Positions 56,424-64,000 of a stretch of DNA of 64,000 bases are shown here, one piece after another. The DNA is from Mycobacterium sp. SMC-4. GTDB taxonomy: Bacteria; Actinomycetota; Actinomycetes; Mycobacteriales; Mycobacteriaceae. Under the pieces are notes generated by a model. That model ran no database searches and was not told where the DNA came from. It saw only the letters and a list, made by a program, of their open reading frames with translations. Position numbers and translations under genes: made by a program. Location of the stretch: positions 4,650,001 through 4,714,000 of the forward strand of contig NZ_CP079869.1 of NCBI RefSeq assembly GCF_025263265.1. Reading direction: 5' to 3'. Positions within the stretch are counted from its first letter, which is position 1, and each line of letters starts with the position of its first letter.

Positions 56424-57656
56424 ATGACGACGACCCAGGGCTGCCCATTTCTCCCCCAGGGCTATGACTTCACCGATCCCGACGTGCTGCTCCAGGGCAT
56501 TCCTGTTGCCGAATTCGCCCAGCTGCGCAAGACCGCACCGGTCTGGTGGAACGCGCAGGGCGAATCGATCTTCGACGACGGCGGCTACTGGGTGATCTCC
56601 CGGCACGCCGACATCAAGGCCATCTCGCGCAACAACGCGCTGTGGTCGACCAACGCCAAAGGGGCGGTGATGCGCCTGCCCGACGGAGTCACCGCCGAAC
56701 AACTGGATCTGACCAAGGCCCTCCTGATCAACCACGACGCTCCGGAGCACACCCGGTTGCGCAAGATCGTGTCGCGGTTGTTCACCCCGCGCGCCATCGC
56801 CGGTATGGAGAACAAGCTCGCCGGCGCCGCCCGCGACATCGTCGCCGCGGCGGCCGAAAAGGACTCCGGGAACTTCGTCGACGACGTCGCGACGATGCTG
56901 CCGCTGCAAGCCATCGCCGACCTGATCGGGGTGCCCGAAGCGGACAGGGCGAAGTTGTTCCACTGGACGAACTGCATCATGAACACCGACGACCCGGATT
57001 TCGACTCCGATCCGACGATGGCCAACGCCGAGCTGATGGGCTACGCCTATTCGATGGCCGAGGAGCGGCGCCGCTGCCCCGCCGAGGACATCGTCACCCG
57101 CCTGATCGAGGCAGATGTCGACGGGGACTCACTCGGCGAGGTCGAGTTCGCCTTTTTCGTGATCCTGCTTGCGGTGGCGGGCAACGAAACCACCCGCAAC
57201 GCCATGACGCACGGCATGAACGCATTCTTCGAAAATCCGGAGCAGTGGGAGCTTTTCAAGCGCGAACGCCCGGATACCGCAGTCGACGAGATCATCCGGT
57301 GGGCCACCCCGGTGCACTGCTTCCAGCGCACCGCGCTCGACGATGTCGAGATCGGCGGAGTGACGATCCGCCAGGGCCAGCGCGCCGGCCTGTTCTACAG
57401 CTCGGCGAACTTCGACGAAGACGTGTTCGACCGTCCGTTCGAGTTCGACATTGCGCGTGACCCGAACCCGCACCTGGCATTCGGCGGCAACGGCGCGCAC
57501 TTCTGTATCGGCGCCAACCTCGCGCGCATGGAGATCAAGCTGATGTTCAACGAGATCGCCGACCAGATTCCCGATATCAGCAAGCTCGCCGAACCGCAGC
57601 GGTTGCGGTCGGGTTGGATCAACGGGGTGAAAGACCTGCAGGTCGCCTACCACTAG
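56424..57656 (+). CDS. Cytochrome P450, CYP125-like
   Basis: This 410-residue P450 has the I-helix AVAGNETTRN, ExxR in VDEIIRWATPVHCFQRTA, and the haem loop FGGNGAHFCIGANLARME with Cys 361. Its N-terminal segment (YDFTDPDVLLQGIPVAEFAQLRKTAPVWW) and RLRSGWINGVKDLQV tail resemble CYP125 steroid C26 hydroxylases. The particular subfamily cannot be fixed without alignment. GGAGGAA precedes the ATG at 56424. Confidence 0.85.
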   Translation: MTTTQGCPFLPQGYDFTDPDVLLQGIPVAEFAQLRKTAPVWWNAQGESIFDDGGYWVISRHADIKAISRNNALWSTNAKGAVMRLPDGVTAEQLDLTKALLINHDAPEHTRLRKIVSRLFTPRAIAGMENKLAGAARDIVAAAAEKDSGNFVDDVATMLPLQAIADLIGVPEADRAKLFHWTNCIMNTDDPDFDSDPTMANAELMGYAYSMAEERRRCPAEDIVTRLIEADVDGDSLGEVEFAFFVILLAVAGNETTRNAMTHGMNAFFENPEQWELFKRERPDTAVDEIIRWATPVHCFQRTALDDVEIGGVTIRQGQRAGLFYSSANFDEDVFDRPFEFDIARDPNPHLAFGGNGAHFCIGANLARMEIKLMFNEIADQIPDISKLAEPQRLRSGWINGVKDLQVAYH

Positions 57657-57659
57657 AGT
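57654..57659 (+). promoter_or_regulatory. -10 box inside the P450 stop region
   Basis: TAGAGT begins with the TAG stop codon of the P450 and ends 6 nt before the GTG of the TetR gene. It would give the regulator a leaderless start of its own. Confidence 0.35.
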
Positions 57660-57665
57660 GCCTTC

Positions 57666-58274
57666 GTGCGCACTCATGGTTGGTCAGGGGCCAAGCCGGC
57701 CTCCGACGAGGAAGCCATGGCGCGCATACTCGCCGCGGCGGGGAAAGCCATCGAGGATCACGGCGCCGACTTCAGCATCTCCGATGTGGCACGCACCGTG
57801 GGTGTCACCCGCCAGACCGTCTACCGCTATTTCCCCAGTACCGAGGCTCTTCTGGTCGCGGCCGCCGTGCATGCGGTGGACGGGTTCCTGGACCGGCTGG
57901 CTGCCCACCTGCGCGGCATCCATGACCCGGTCGACGCGGTCGCCGAAGCCGTCGCGACCGCGCTGGAATGGCTGCCGCGGGAGAAGTACATGGGTCTGCT
58001 CGTGGTTCCGGGCCGTACCCGCCACGTCGAATCGGTCACGTCCGATGTGGCACTTCGGTTCGGCCGCACGATGGTCGAGCGCCTCGATGTCGACTGGGCC
58101 GCGGCCGGCGTGCATGACGAACAACTCGACGAGCTGGCCGAGCACCTGTTGCGCATCATCCAGTCCTTCGTCCTCGACCCGGGCCGGCCACCCCGCAGCG
58201 GTGACCAGCTACGCAACTACCTGCGTCGCTGGGTAGGCGCTGCGCTGCGCCCCTCCGACGTCACAGGACGGTGA
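57666..58274 (+). CDS. TetR-family transcriptional regulator
   Basis: This 202-residue protein has the HTH FSISDVARTVGVTRQTVYRYFPSTEAL (about 38-64) and a helical ligand domain. It follows the P450 by 9 bp and probably binds the 13-bp-arm palindrome upstream. The 3' end overlaps the convergent gene by 14 bp. Confidence 0.88.
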   Translation: MRTHGWSGAKPASDEEAMARILAAAGKAIEDHGADFSISDVARTVGVTRQTVYRYFPSTEALLVAAAVHAVDGFLDRLAAHLRGIHDPVDAVAEAVATALEWLPREKYMGLLVVPGRTRHVESVTSDVALRFGRTMVERLDVDWAAAGVHDEQLDELAEHLLRIIQSFVLDPGRPPRSGDQLRNYLRRWVGAALRPSDVTGR

Positions 58275-59487
58275 GCGGCAGCGATGTCCGGTTCTGGAAC
58301 TCCCACGATGCCCCGCCGCTGACCTTCGTCACCGAGACTTCCGGCAATTCCTCGGCGGGCGTGTCTGTTTCGACCACCCGCACCGTCCAGTCCGTCTCGG
58401 TGCCCGACACTTCGGCACGCAGACGCGGGTTCACCGCCGCCACGATTGCCTGCAGTGGCAGGTCGGCAACCGGGGAGATGAGCGAGACCCAGGCGCCGTC
58501 CTCGTGTGCCGGGGAGCGCCGGACATGGACGTAGCCGGGGTCGATGCTGGCGTGCACATAGGCTGCCGGGTTCAGCAGCGGGTGCAACTCGAGCACACGC
58601 AACGCTGACGCCGGCCCGTCCGACAGGCCGAGGGCCTTGTGGATCCGTTCGGCCGCCACCCCGGCGATGCCGATCAGTTGCTTGGTGCGGATCAAGTCAG
58701 CCAGCCCGACGTCGTCTTTGGCCCGTGCCCGCACCGCCAGGTTGAACGACAACACCAGCAGATGCATCTGCAGGCAGACCTCGTCGGCGATCCGCACCAG
58801 GGCTGAATGCGAGAATGCACCGAAATCGACGTCCGACAGCAAGGGACCCGAATAGTCGGCCATGCCTTCGTCATTCGGGTCGATCGGTTCCAGCTCGGTG
58901 TGATATGCGCGGCTGGCTCCCACCACGTCCAGTTGCGGGATGAAGTCCACCTCAGGGTAGGAGTCGTCGATGACGACTGTCCATCGGCAGTGCGGATGAC
59001 GGTCTGCGGGTGTGCGGGGCGGCCGGTGCACGGGTCGGACCTGGCACCGTCGATTGGTCGCCAGCGCGGTCGCATCGAAGGTCGGATCCTCGATGTCGTG
59101 ACACATGCCGCGGACGTAGTCCTCGCCCATCGGTTCGACGTCGAGCAGCGCGCCGCAGTGATCCAGATGAAACTCGCCGTGCCAGCGATCATGCACGGTG
59201 TAGCGGAAGTCCATGAACTGCGGCGGTGCACCGATATCGAGCTGCAGACCCTTGAAGATGGTGACGACGTCCACACCTTCGTAGTTCAGCGCCTTCTGCA
59301 TCCGTTTGGTGTAGAGCGGGCTGGAGCCGGCCCACTCCTCGATCGCGATCTGCAACATCTCCTCACGTCCGAAATGGGAGATGCACCAGGCCATTCCGGA
59401 GCGGTCGATGAGCTGACCGATCAGCAACAACTCGGGGACGAGGGTGGCGAGCTGTTCGCGGGGCAGTGCCGCGTACCTACTCATCAT
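58261..59487 (-). CDS. Cys/His-rich conserved protein (possible hydrolase)
   Basis: This is a 408-residue protein I do not recognise with confidence. The N-terminal half has HFGREEMLQIAIEEW and a Cys/His-rich stretch: FRYTVHDRWHGEFHLDHC, GMCHDIEDPTFD, NRRCQVRPVHR and HPHCRWTV. The spacing recalls L-2-amino-thiazoline-4-carboxylic acid hydrolases, whose conserved Cys are catalytic or structural, but this is only a pattern match. The C-terminal half is separate and helical/beta. It overlaps the CMD gene by 11 bp (ATGATG), so the two are coupled; a metal or thiol chemistry is plausible. Confidence 0.5.
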   Translation of the reverse strand: MMSRYAALPREQLATLVPELLLIGQLIDRSGMAWCISHFGREEMLQIAIEEWAGSSPLYTKRMQKALNYEGVDVVTIFKGLQLDIGAPPQFMDFRYTVHDRWHGEFHLDHCGALLDVEPMGEDYVRGMCHDIEDPTFDATALATNRRCQVRPVHRPPRTPADRHPHCRWTVVIDDSYPEVDFIPQLDVVGASRAYHTELEPIDPNDEGMADYSGPLLSDVDFGAFSHSALVRIADEVCLQMHLLVLSFNLAVRARAKDDVGLADLIRTKQLIGIAGVAAERIHKALGLSDGPASALRVLELHPLLNPAAYVHASIDPGYVHVRRSPAHEDGAWVSLISPVADLPLQAIVAAVNPRLRAEVSGTETDWTVRVVETDTPAEELPEVSVTKVSGGASWEFQNRTSLPLTVL

Positions 59488-59920
59488 GGACAGCGCCCCC
59501 GGAGTGCATCCGCACTGCGGCGTTGACGTTGGCGCGCTTGTCCTCCCCGCCGCCCTTCTCTGCCGCCTTCTTACGCTGCTTGGCCACCTTGGAGACGGCT
59601 CCGTCGAGCTTGGACCCCAACGGGAACCCCAGATAGTGGGTGAGGAAGACGGCCATCTCCTTGAGCTCTTCGACGGTGAGCTCACCGTTGGCCAGCGCGG
59701 CGTTGACCTGGATCTCGGCCAGGTCCGAATTGCCCACCGCCGTCACGGCGGTCAGCGTCAGCATGCGCTTGTCGCGCATGGACAGTCCGGGCCGCGTCCA
59801 AATCGTCCCGAACAGATGCTCGACGGTCAGGTCGAAGTACGGGTCGCCCTGGATATCGGGCATTTCCCATCCGTAAACCTCGTTCATCTTCTCCAGGCCC
59901 TTGCGGCGCACGTCATCCAT
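59477..59920 (-). CDS. Carboxymuconolactone decarboxylase (CMD) family protein
   Basis: This 147-residue all-helical CMD-fold protein has LFGTIWTRPGLSMRDKRMLTLTAVTAVG and GELTVEELKEMAVFLTHYLGFP. It has no Cys at all, so it is not an AhpD-type peroxidase and may be a gamma-carboxymuconolactone-like decarboxylase or binding protein. It is in the cluster with a dehydrogenase and SDR. Confidence 0.85.
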   Translation of the reverse strand: MDDVRRKGLEKMNEVYGWEMPDIQGDPYFDLTVEHLFGTIWTRPGLSMRDKRMLTLTAVTAVGNSDLAEIQVNAALANGELTVEELKEMAVFLTHYLGFPLGSKLDGAVSKVAKQRKKAAEKGGGEDKRANVNAAVRMHSGGAVHDE

Positions 59921-59925
59921 CGCGA

Positions 59926-60789
59926 CTACTCCTTGCTGCTCGAAGAGGTGTGGGGCACACCGAGACCGGCTGCCAGATCACGCAGTGCTATCTCGGCCAG
60001 TGGCAGTTCGACGCCGGTGGCCGCACCCAGGCCGAGGGCAAGCTTCAGGTCCTTCTCGGCCAGGCCGCGGGTGTGGACGAACATGTCGTGCAGGAAGTGC
60101 TCAGGCGCCAGTGGCTCGGTGTCGTCGCGGTACATGATCGCGCCCGGGCCACCACTCTGCGCGTCACTGTGCCGCACGACCTTGCCCAGATCCTGCAGAT
60201 CGATCCCGGTCGCCTCCGCCAGTTTCTGAGCCTCACACGCCGCGGCGAAGCCGATGTAGGTCAGCATGTTGCGCGCCAGCTTCATCCGGGTGCCCGCGCC
60301 GGGTCCGCCGGCGCGCACCACCAGTGAGGCCCATTGTGCGAATACCGGTTCCACCGTTGCGAAGGCCTCGTCGTCGGCCCCGACCATCACCGCCAGCTGA
60401 CCGCTCTTACCGGCGCCGGCCCCACCGCTGACCGGGGCGTCGATGATATGGATTCCTCTCGGCCGCAACGCCTCGGCCAACTCCGCGGCCGTGTTCGGCT
60501 CGATGGTCGAATGGATGGCGATGACGGTGCCGGGCTTCGCGTCGTCGGCGAGCTCTGCGACGACATCGCGCACCTGCTGGTCGGTGAGCACGGTGATGCT
60601 GATGACATCGGCTTGCGCAACGTCGGCGACCGAGCCCGCGACCGTGACGCCACGTTCAGCGAACGAGTGGGTGGTCTCCGGACGCACGTCGAAGACGATG
60701 AGTCCACCTGGCCAGTCGACCAGCCTCCTGGCCATCGGCTTTCCCTGGTTTCCCAGGCCGATGTAGCCGAGCTTGATTGCCTCACTCAT
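59926..60789 (-). CDS. 3-hydroxyisobutyrate-type NAD(P)-dependent dehydrogenase
   Basis: This 287-residue beta-hydroxyacid dehydrogenase has the Rossmann GYIGLGNQGKPMA (8-20), substrate loop DAPVSGGAGAG (118-127) and catalytic Lys 170 (RMKLARNM). It oxidises a beta-hydroxyacid, probably from valine or lipid breakdown; the substrate is inferred. The ATG overlaps the SDR stop by four bases. Confidence 0.88.
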   Translation of the reverse strand: MSEAIKLGYIGLGNQGKPMARRLVDWPGGLIVFDVRPETTHSFAERGVTVAGSVADVAQADVISITVLTDQQVRDVVAELADDAKPGTVIAIHSTIEPNTAAELAEALRPRGIHIIDAPVSGGAGAGKSGQLAVMVGADDEAFATVEPVFAQWASLVVRAGGPGAGTRMKLARNMLTYIGFAAACEAQKLAEATGIDLQDLGKVVRHSDAQSGGPGAIMYRDDTEPLAPEHFLHDMFVHTRGLAEKDLKLALGLGAATGVELPLAEIALRDLAAGLGVPHTSSSSKE

Positions 60790-61547
60790 CTGATGATCTG
60801 TCCGCCGTCGACATTGAAGATCTGACCGGTGATCCACTTGGCCTGATCGGAGAGCAGGAACAGCAGCATGCCGACCAGATCCTCGGGTTCGCCCATCCGC
60901 GAGAGCGGAATTCCCTTGACGATGTCGGCCACCATCTCCTGCGGAGTCGTGGTGCGGTTGGCCTCGGTGTCGATGGGCCCCGGAGCGATCGCGTTGACCC
61001 GGATGTTCTGCCCGCCCAGCTCGGTGGCCAACTGCTGGGTCAGGCCGTTGATCCCGACCTTGGCCAAACCGTAGAAGTTGGAGTACAGCCATGCAGCGGT
61101 CGAAGACTGGTTGACGATCGCGCCGCCGCCCCGCTTGGCCATCTTCCGGTACACGGCCCGGGTGCACACCAACGCGCCGTCGAGGTTCACGCTCATGAAC
61201 TTCTTGTAGTAGTCCCAGTCGACGGTGATCAGGAAGTCCAGCTTCATCCCGCCGAAGATCGCCGCATTGTTGACCAGGTAGTCGATGCCACCGAACTCCG
61301 AGAGAGTCTGCGCGGCCATCTCTTTGGCGGAGTCGGGATCACTGACATCCACCCGGACTGCCAGCGCGTTGCCGCCCTCGCCCTTGATTCCGTCGGCGAC
61401 CTTCTGCGCGCCGTCGGTGTTGATGTCGGCGACGACGACGGCTGCACCCTCGCGCGCCAGCGCCTCGGCGTATGCCTGGCCGATCCCTCCGCCGGCGCCG
61501 GTGACGATGGCCACCTTGTCCTTGAACTGATCTCCATAAAGCCCCAT
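60786..61547 (-). CDS. Short-chain dehydrogenase/reductase (classical SDR)
   Basis: This 253-residue SDR has TGAGGGIG (16-23), NNAA (93-96), catalytic Ser 148/149, Tyr 159 and Lys 163 (YGLAK) and IDTEAN loops. It interconverts a hydroxyl and a keto group using NAD(P). It is coupled to the dehydrogenase and CMD genes; it follows aldA by 85 bp. Confidence 0.88.
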   Translation of the reverse strand: MGLYGDQFKDKVAIVTGAGGGIGQAYAEALAREGAAVVVADINTDGAQKVADGIKGEGGNALAVRVDVSDPDSAKEMAAQTLSEFGGIDYLVNNAAIFGGMKLDFLITVDWDYYKKFMSVNLDGALVCTRAVYRKMAKRGGGAIVNQSSTAAWLYSNFYGLAKVGINGLTQQLATELGGQNIRVNAIAPGPIDTEANRTTTPQEMVADIVKGIPLSRMGEPEDLVGMLLFLLSDQAKWITGQIFNVDGGQIIR

Positions 61548-61632
61548 GACTATCCTCTCTCACCGCTCAGTGTTGAGTTTTCGCACGCTTTTCGTGTGCG
61601 GGCGTGACACGACCCAACGTTGGGCGGGGTGC

Positions 61633-63102
61633 TCACTGTGCTGCCGTCGCGATGGCCTTGATCTCGAGGTACTCCTCGAAACCGGCCAGCCCCATCTCGC
61701 GGCCGATGCCGGACTGCTTGTATCCCCCGAACGGCATGTCCGCCGAGTACCAGACGCCGCCGTTGACGTTGACGGTGCCGACCCGCAACCGGGCTGCCAC
61801 CGCGTTCGCGCGATCGAGGTCGGGCGAGAACACGGTTCCTGACAAGCCGTAGGGCGAGTCGTTGGCGATGCGCACGGCGTCGTCGTCCCCATCATGGGCG
61901 ATCACGGTCAGCACCGGTCCGAAGATTTCTTCGCGCGAGACCTTGGCCGAATTGTCAAGTCCGGCAATCACCGTCGGCTCGATGAAGAACCCGGTGTCTC
62001 GGCCGGCAGGCCGTCCACCACCGCAGGCGAAGCGGCCGCCCTCGGCGAGCGCGGAGTCGAGGTAGCCCTGCACGCGGTCACGCTGGCGCGCCGAGATCAG
62101 CGGCCCGCAGATTGTGCCCGCGTCGGTGGGGTCACCAGGCTTGAGCCCGGCCATTGTGGTGGCGGCGGCGTCGACGGCTTCGTCGTAGCGATCCCGCGGC
62201 ACCACCAACCGGGTGGTGATCGCGCAACCCTGTCCGGCGTGCATCGACACCGTGAAGCCGGCCATCGAACACGCCCCCGCCAGGTCAGCGTCATCGAGTA
62301 CCAGGAACGCCGACTTGCCGCCCAGTTCCAGGAAGACCTTCTTCAGCGTGGCGGATGCGTCGGACATCACCGCGCGGCCGGTGGCCGTCGAACCGGTGAA
62401 CGAGACCATGTCCACCCGAGGGTCTTTCGACAACAGCGCACCCACGCTGTGGTCACTGGAGGTCACGATGTTGAGCACCCCGGCCGGAATGTCGGTGTGC
62501 TCAGCAGCCAGCTCACCGAGTACCGCAGCCACCCACGGGGTGTCGGGAGCAGGCTTGAGCACCAACGTGTTTCCAGCTGCCAGCGCCGGCCCGATCTTGG
62601 CAAGGTTGATCTGGTGCGGGAAGTTCCACGGGGTGATGGCCCCGACGACGCCGACGGCTTCCCGCGCTATCCGGCGCTGGGTCTTGATACCCATCGGCGA
62701 GGCGACACCGAGGTCGGTCGTCCACGGGTAGGACTCTGCGGTGTCGGCGCAGAAGGTCAGATCCTCGACAGGGCCTTCGAGTTGAGCGGCTGAGGTGAGC
62801 ATCCGCGGCGCACCGACCTCGGCCATGGTCAGTTCCCGCAACTCTTCGACGTGGTCACGCATCGCCTGTTGCAGTTGACGGATGCAGCGCACCCGCAACG
62901 CAGTATCAGTCGACCAGTCGGTCTCGTCGAAGGCGCGGCGCGCTGCCTCGATCGCCGAGCCCATATCCGCCGTATCGGCGTCAGCGGCGACGCCGAGGGT
63001 CTCCTCGGTGGCGGGGTTGATGGTGGGGAAGGCGCCCGCACTGCCGGCGACGAGCTTGCCGTCGATGTACAGCTTGCTCTCGCGATCGGCCAGGATTGCC
63101 AT
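61633..63102 (-). CDS. aldA: Aldehyde dehydrogenase AldA
   Basis: This 489-residue ALDH has Asn 160 (ITPWNFP), Lys 183, Glu 259 (LELGGKS) and nucleophile Cys 293 (GQGCAITTR). It oxidises an aldehyde to the acid with NAD. I chose the ATG at 63102 because AGGAGG is 4 nt upstream. It heads the aldA-SDR-HIBADH-CMD run and diverges from a TetR gene. Confidence 0.92.
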   Translation of the reverse strand: MAILADRESKLYIDGKLVAGSAGAFPTINPATEETLGVAADADTADMGSAIEAARRAFDETDWSTDTALRVRCIRQLQQAMRDHVEELRELTMAEVGAPRMLTSAAQLEGPVEDLTFCADTAESYPWTTDLGVASPMGIKTQRRIAREAVGVVGAITPWNFPHQINLAKIGPALAAGNTLVLKPAPDTPWVAAVLGELAAEHTDIPAGVLNIVTSSDHSVGALLSKDPRVDMVSFTGSTATGRAVMSDASATLKKVFLELGGKSAFLVLDDADLAGACSMAGFTVSMHAGQGCAITTRLVVPRDRYDEAVDAAATTMAGLKPGDPTDAGTICGPLISARQRDRVQGYLDSALAEGGRFACGGGRPAGRDTGFFIEPTVIAGLDNSAKVSREEIFGPVLTVIAHDGDDDAVRIANDSPYGLSGTVFSPDLDRANAVAARLRVGTVNVNGGVWYSADMPFGGYKQSGIGREMGLAGFEEYLEIKAIATAAQ

Positions 63103-63124
63103 CCGACCTCCTGTTCTGGTTCTG

Positions 63125-63134
63125 GACAGCTGTC
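63125..63134. promoter_or_regulatory. Palindrome in the aldA/TetR gap (site 1)
   Basis: GACAGCTGTC is a perfect 10-bp palindrome 22 bp upstream of the aldA ATG. The flanks give GGACA-N2-TGTCT, resembling site 2 at 63271-63282. Confidence 0.4.
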
Positions 63135-63240
63135 TGACTGGATTCCCTGGAACCATAGCCCGCGAGGCCTGACGCAGGCAAGGACGCTCGGAGTAGAAAG
63201 CCCGAATCAGCCATTCTGAAGAGCAATTTCATGGATGAAC

Positions 63241-63270
63241 TTGCCGACGCCCGCCCGCGTCGGATACGTT
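63241..63270 (+). promoter_or_regulatory. Leaderless promoter of the TetR gene
   Basis: TTGCCG (63241-63246), an 18-bp spacer and TACGTT (63265-63270), then 6 nt to the GTG at 63277. Confidence 0.55.
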
Positions 63271-63282
63271 GGACATGTGTCC
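63271..63282. promoter_or_regulatory. Palindrome over the TetR start (site 2)
   Basis: GGACA-TG-TGTCC sits exactly over the start codon region and the transcription start. It shares GGACA-N2-TGTC with site 1 near aldA, so one TetR dimer may control both genes. Confidence 0.45.
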
Positions 63283-63873
63283 AGTGAAGCTGTCGCGGCG
63301 ATCACAGATCCGACGCGCCAGGCACCCCGCAACCGCAGGCAGGAAGAGACCTTCCGCAAGGTCCTGGCCGCGGGGCTGGAGATGCTGCGGGAGTCCTCGT
63401 ATGCCGACCTGACCGTGCGCGCCGTGGCTGCACGCGCGAAGGTCGCCCCGGCGACGGCCTACACCTACTTCTCGTCGAAGAACCACTTGATCGCCGAGAT
63501 CTATCTGGATCTGATGCAGAAGGTCGAGTACTACACCGACGTCAACGACAGCACCGTCAACCGCGTCGAGATGACGCTGCGCAGCATGGCCCTGATGGTG
63601 GCCGATGAGCCCGAAGTGGCGGCCGCATGCACGACCGCGCTGTTGTCGGGCAGCGACACCGCCGTGCGGTCGGTGCGGGATCGCATCGGCGGGGAGATCC
63701 ACCGTCGCATCCGCGCTGCCGTCGGCCCCGACGCCGATCCCCGCACCTTGGCGGCGCTGGAGATGACGTTCTTCGGTGCATTGGTCAACGCCGGCAGCGG
63801 CGCCTTCACCTACCACCAGATCGCCGACCGCCTCAGCTACGTGGTCGGCCTCATCGTAGGAGACGACAGATAG
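63277..63873 (+). CDS. TetR-family transcriptional regulator
   Basis: This 198-residue protein has HTH residues ADLTVRAVAARAKVAPATAYTYFSSK (about 42-67). Start at GTG 63277 fits the leaderless promoter; a longer frame begins at 63235 without a ribosome-binding site. It diverges from aldA and is followed by a P450, so it may sense a substrate of the cluster. Confidence 0.88.
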   Translation: MSSEAVAAITDPTRQAPRNRRQEETFRKVLAAGLEMLRESSYADLTVRAVAARAKVAPATAYTYFSSKNHLIAEIYLDLMQKVEYYTDVNDSTVNRVEMTLRSMALMVADEPEVAAACTTALLSGSDTAVRSVRDRIGGEIHRRIRAAVGPDADPRTLAALEMTFFGALVNAGSGAFTYHQIADRLSYVVGLIVGDDR

Positions 63874-63898
63874 TGACCCACCTTGTCGGAGACAAGAA

Positions 63899-64000
63899 AT
63901 GACCCTCAGCGAAGTGACCTTGGATCCCTACGACTACGACTTCCACGAGGATCCATACCCGTATTACCAACGGCTGCGCGAGCACGCGCCGTTGTACCGC
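63899..64000 (+). CDS. cyp123: Cytochrome P450, N-terminal fragment (CYP123-like)
   Basis: ATG at 63899 is preceded by GGAGA 8-12 nt upstream and opens a 34-codon frame, to the window end: LDPYDYDFHEDPYPYYQRLREHAPLYR. The DFHEDPYPYYQRLRE pattern is a classic P450 start, and the place after this TetR gene matches CYP123 in mycobacteria (from memory). The heme region is outside the window. Confidence 0.65.
   Translation, partial: MTLSEVTLDPYDYDFHEDPYPYYQRLREHAPLYR

Noticed and set aside
59926..61167. A longer frame for the hydroxyisobutyrate-type dehydrogenase starting at 61167.
   Set aside because: The extension lies antisense-free but inside the SDR gene in another frame; the ATG at 60789 with the ATGA overlap and Rossmann motif at residue 8 is correct.

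Overview
This 64 kb window is chromosomal DNA from a mycobacterium, most likely a fast-growing environmental one (Mycolicibacterium type). It is GC-rich and almost fully coding. It carries lineage markers: mycothiol synthase (mshD), DesA1 acyl-ACP desaturase, LmeA, an LCP cell-wall ligase, DUF732 and DUF3073 proteins, CYP126- and CYP123-type P450s, and the polycysteine leader upstream of cysA. From memory, gene order from about 3.5 kb to the right edge largely matches the M. tuberculosis Rv0766c-Rv0826 segment read in reverse. I see no prophage, CRISPR array or IS element. The only repeat-family gene is a 13E12-type DUF222/HNH protein at 49.9-51.5 kb.

Layout. 0-1.8 kb: two TetR genes, a secreted chorismate mutase, a minus-strand tRNA-Glu/Asp/Phe cluster and a plus-strand tRNA-Lys. 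1.8-5.2 kb: a secreted M15-like protein, a Ser/Thr kinase, an MpaB-family protein and a divergent TetR gene. 5.3-10.5 kb: desA1, a Dus enzyme, an LCP protein and phoU. 10.5-16.3 kb: pstSCAB on the minus strand, then mshD and glnR. 16.5-20.7 kb: lmeA, thiX, the Cys-rich leader, cysA-sseC, DUF732, a tiny membrane protein, a nitrobindin-like protein and a lipoprotein. 20.7-56.3 kb: a purine-biosynthesis archipelago (purM, purF, purL, purQ, purS, purC, purB, purD) interleaved with pabC, ygfZ, a DoxX-like protein, peptidases, a glutathione peroxidase, ptrB, CYP126, a DUF429-RelA/SpoT fusion, an APC permease and several small-molecule enzymes. 56.4-64 kb: a lipid/steroid-type oxidation cluster with a CYP125-like P450, TetR, an unfamiliar Cys/His protein, CMD, a 3-hydroxyisobutyrate-type dehydrogenase, SDR, AldA, TetR and the start of a CYP123-like P450.

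How the parts work together. pstSCAB and phoU each have a GTTCACC-type direct repeat with 4-bp spacing (a PHO/RegX3 box), which makes them a phosphate-starvation regulon on both sides of a shared perfect-hairpin terminator. The eight purine genes supply steps 1, 2, 4, 5, 7 and 8 of IMP synthesis. cysA-sseC lies behind a leaderless 29-codon peptide ending in seven Cys codons, an attenuator class already described in mycobacteria. Many genes appear to be leaderless: a TANNNT -10 box ends 6-8 nt before an ATG or GTG.

Most notable observations: (1) a self-contained minus-strand transcription unit at about 20.65-20.86 kb with a near-ideal promoter, a 13-nt anti-16S Shine-Dalgarno, a 12-codon micro-ORF and a strong terminal hairpin; (2) a RelA/SpoT synthetase domain whose catalytic Glu position reads Ser; (3) a SoxR/MerR-type operator inside a 19-bp promoter spacer ahead of an F420/FMN oxidoreductase; (4) a chorismate mutase start codon that shares its A with the CCA end of tRNA-Phe; (5) a dus gene whose only sensible start is GTA; (6) matched palindromic operators around the P450/TetR and aldA/TetR pairs.
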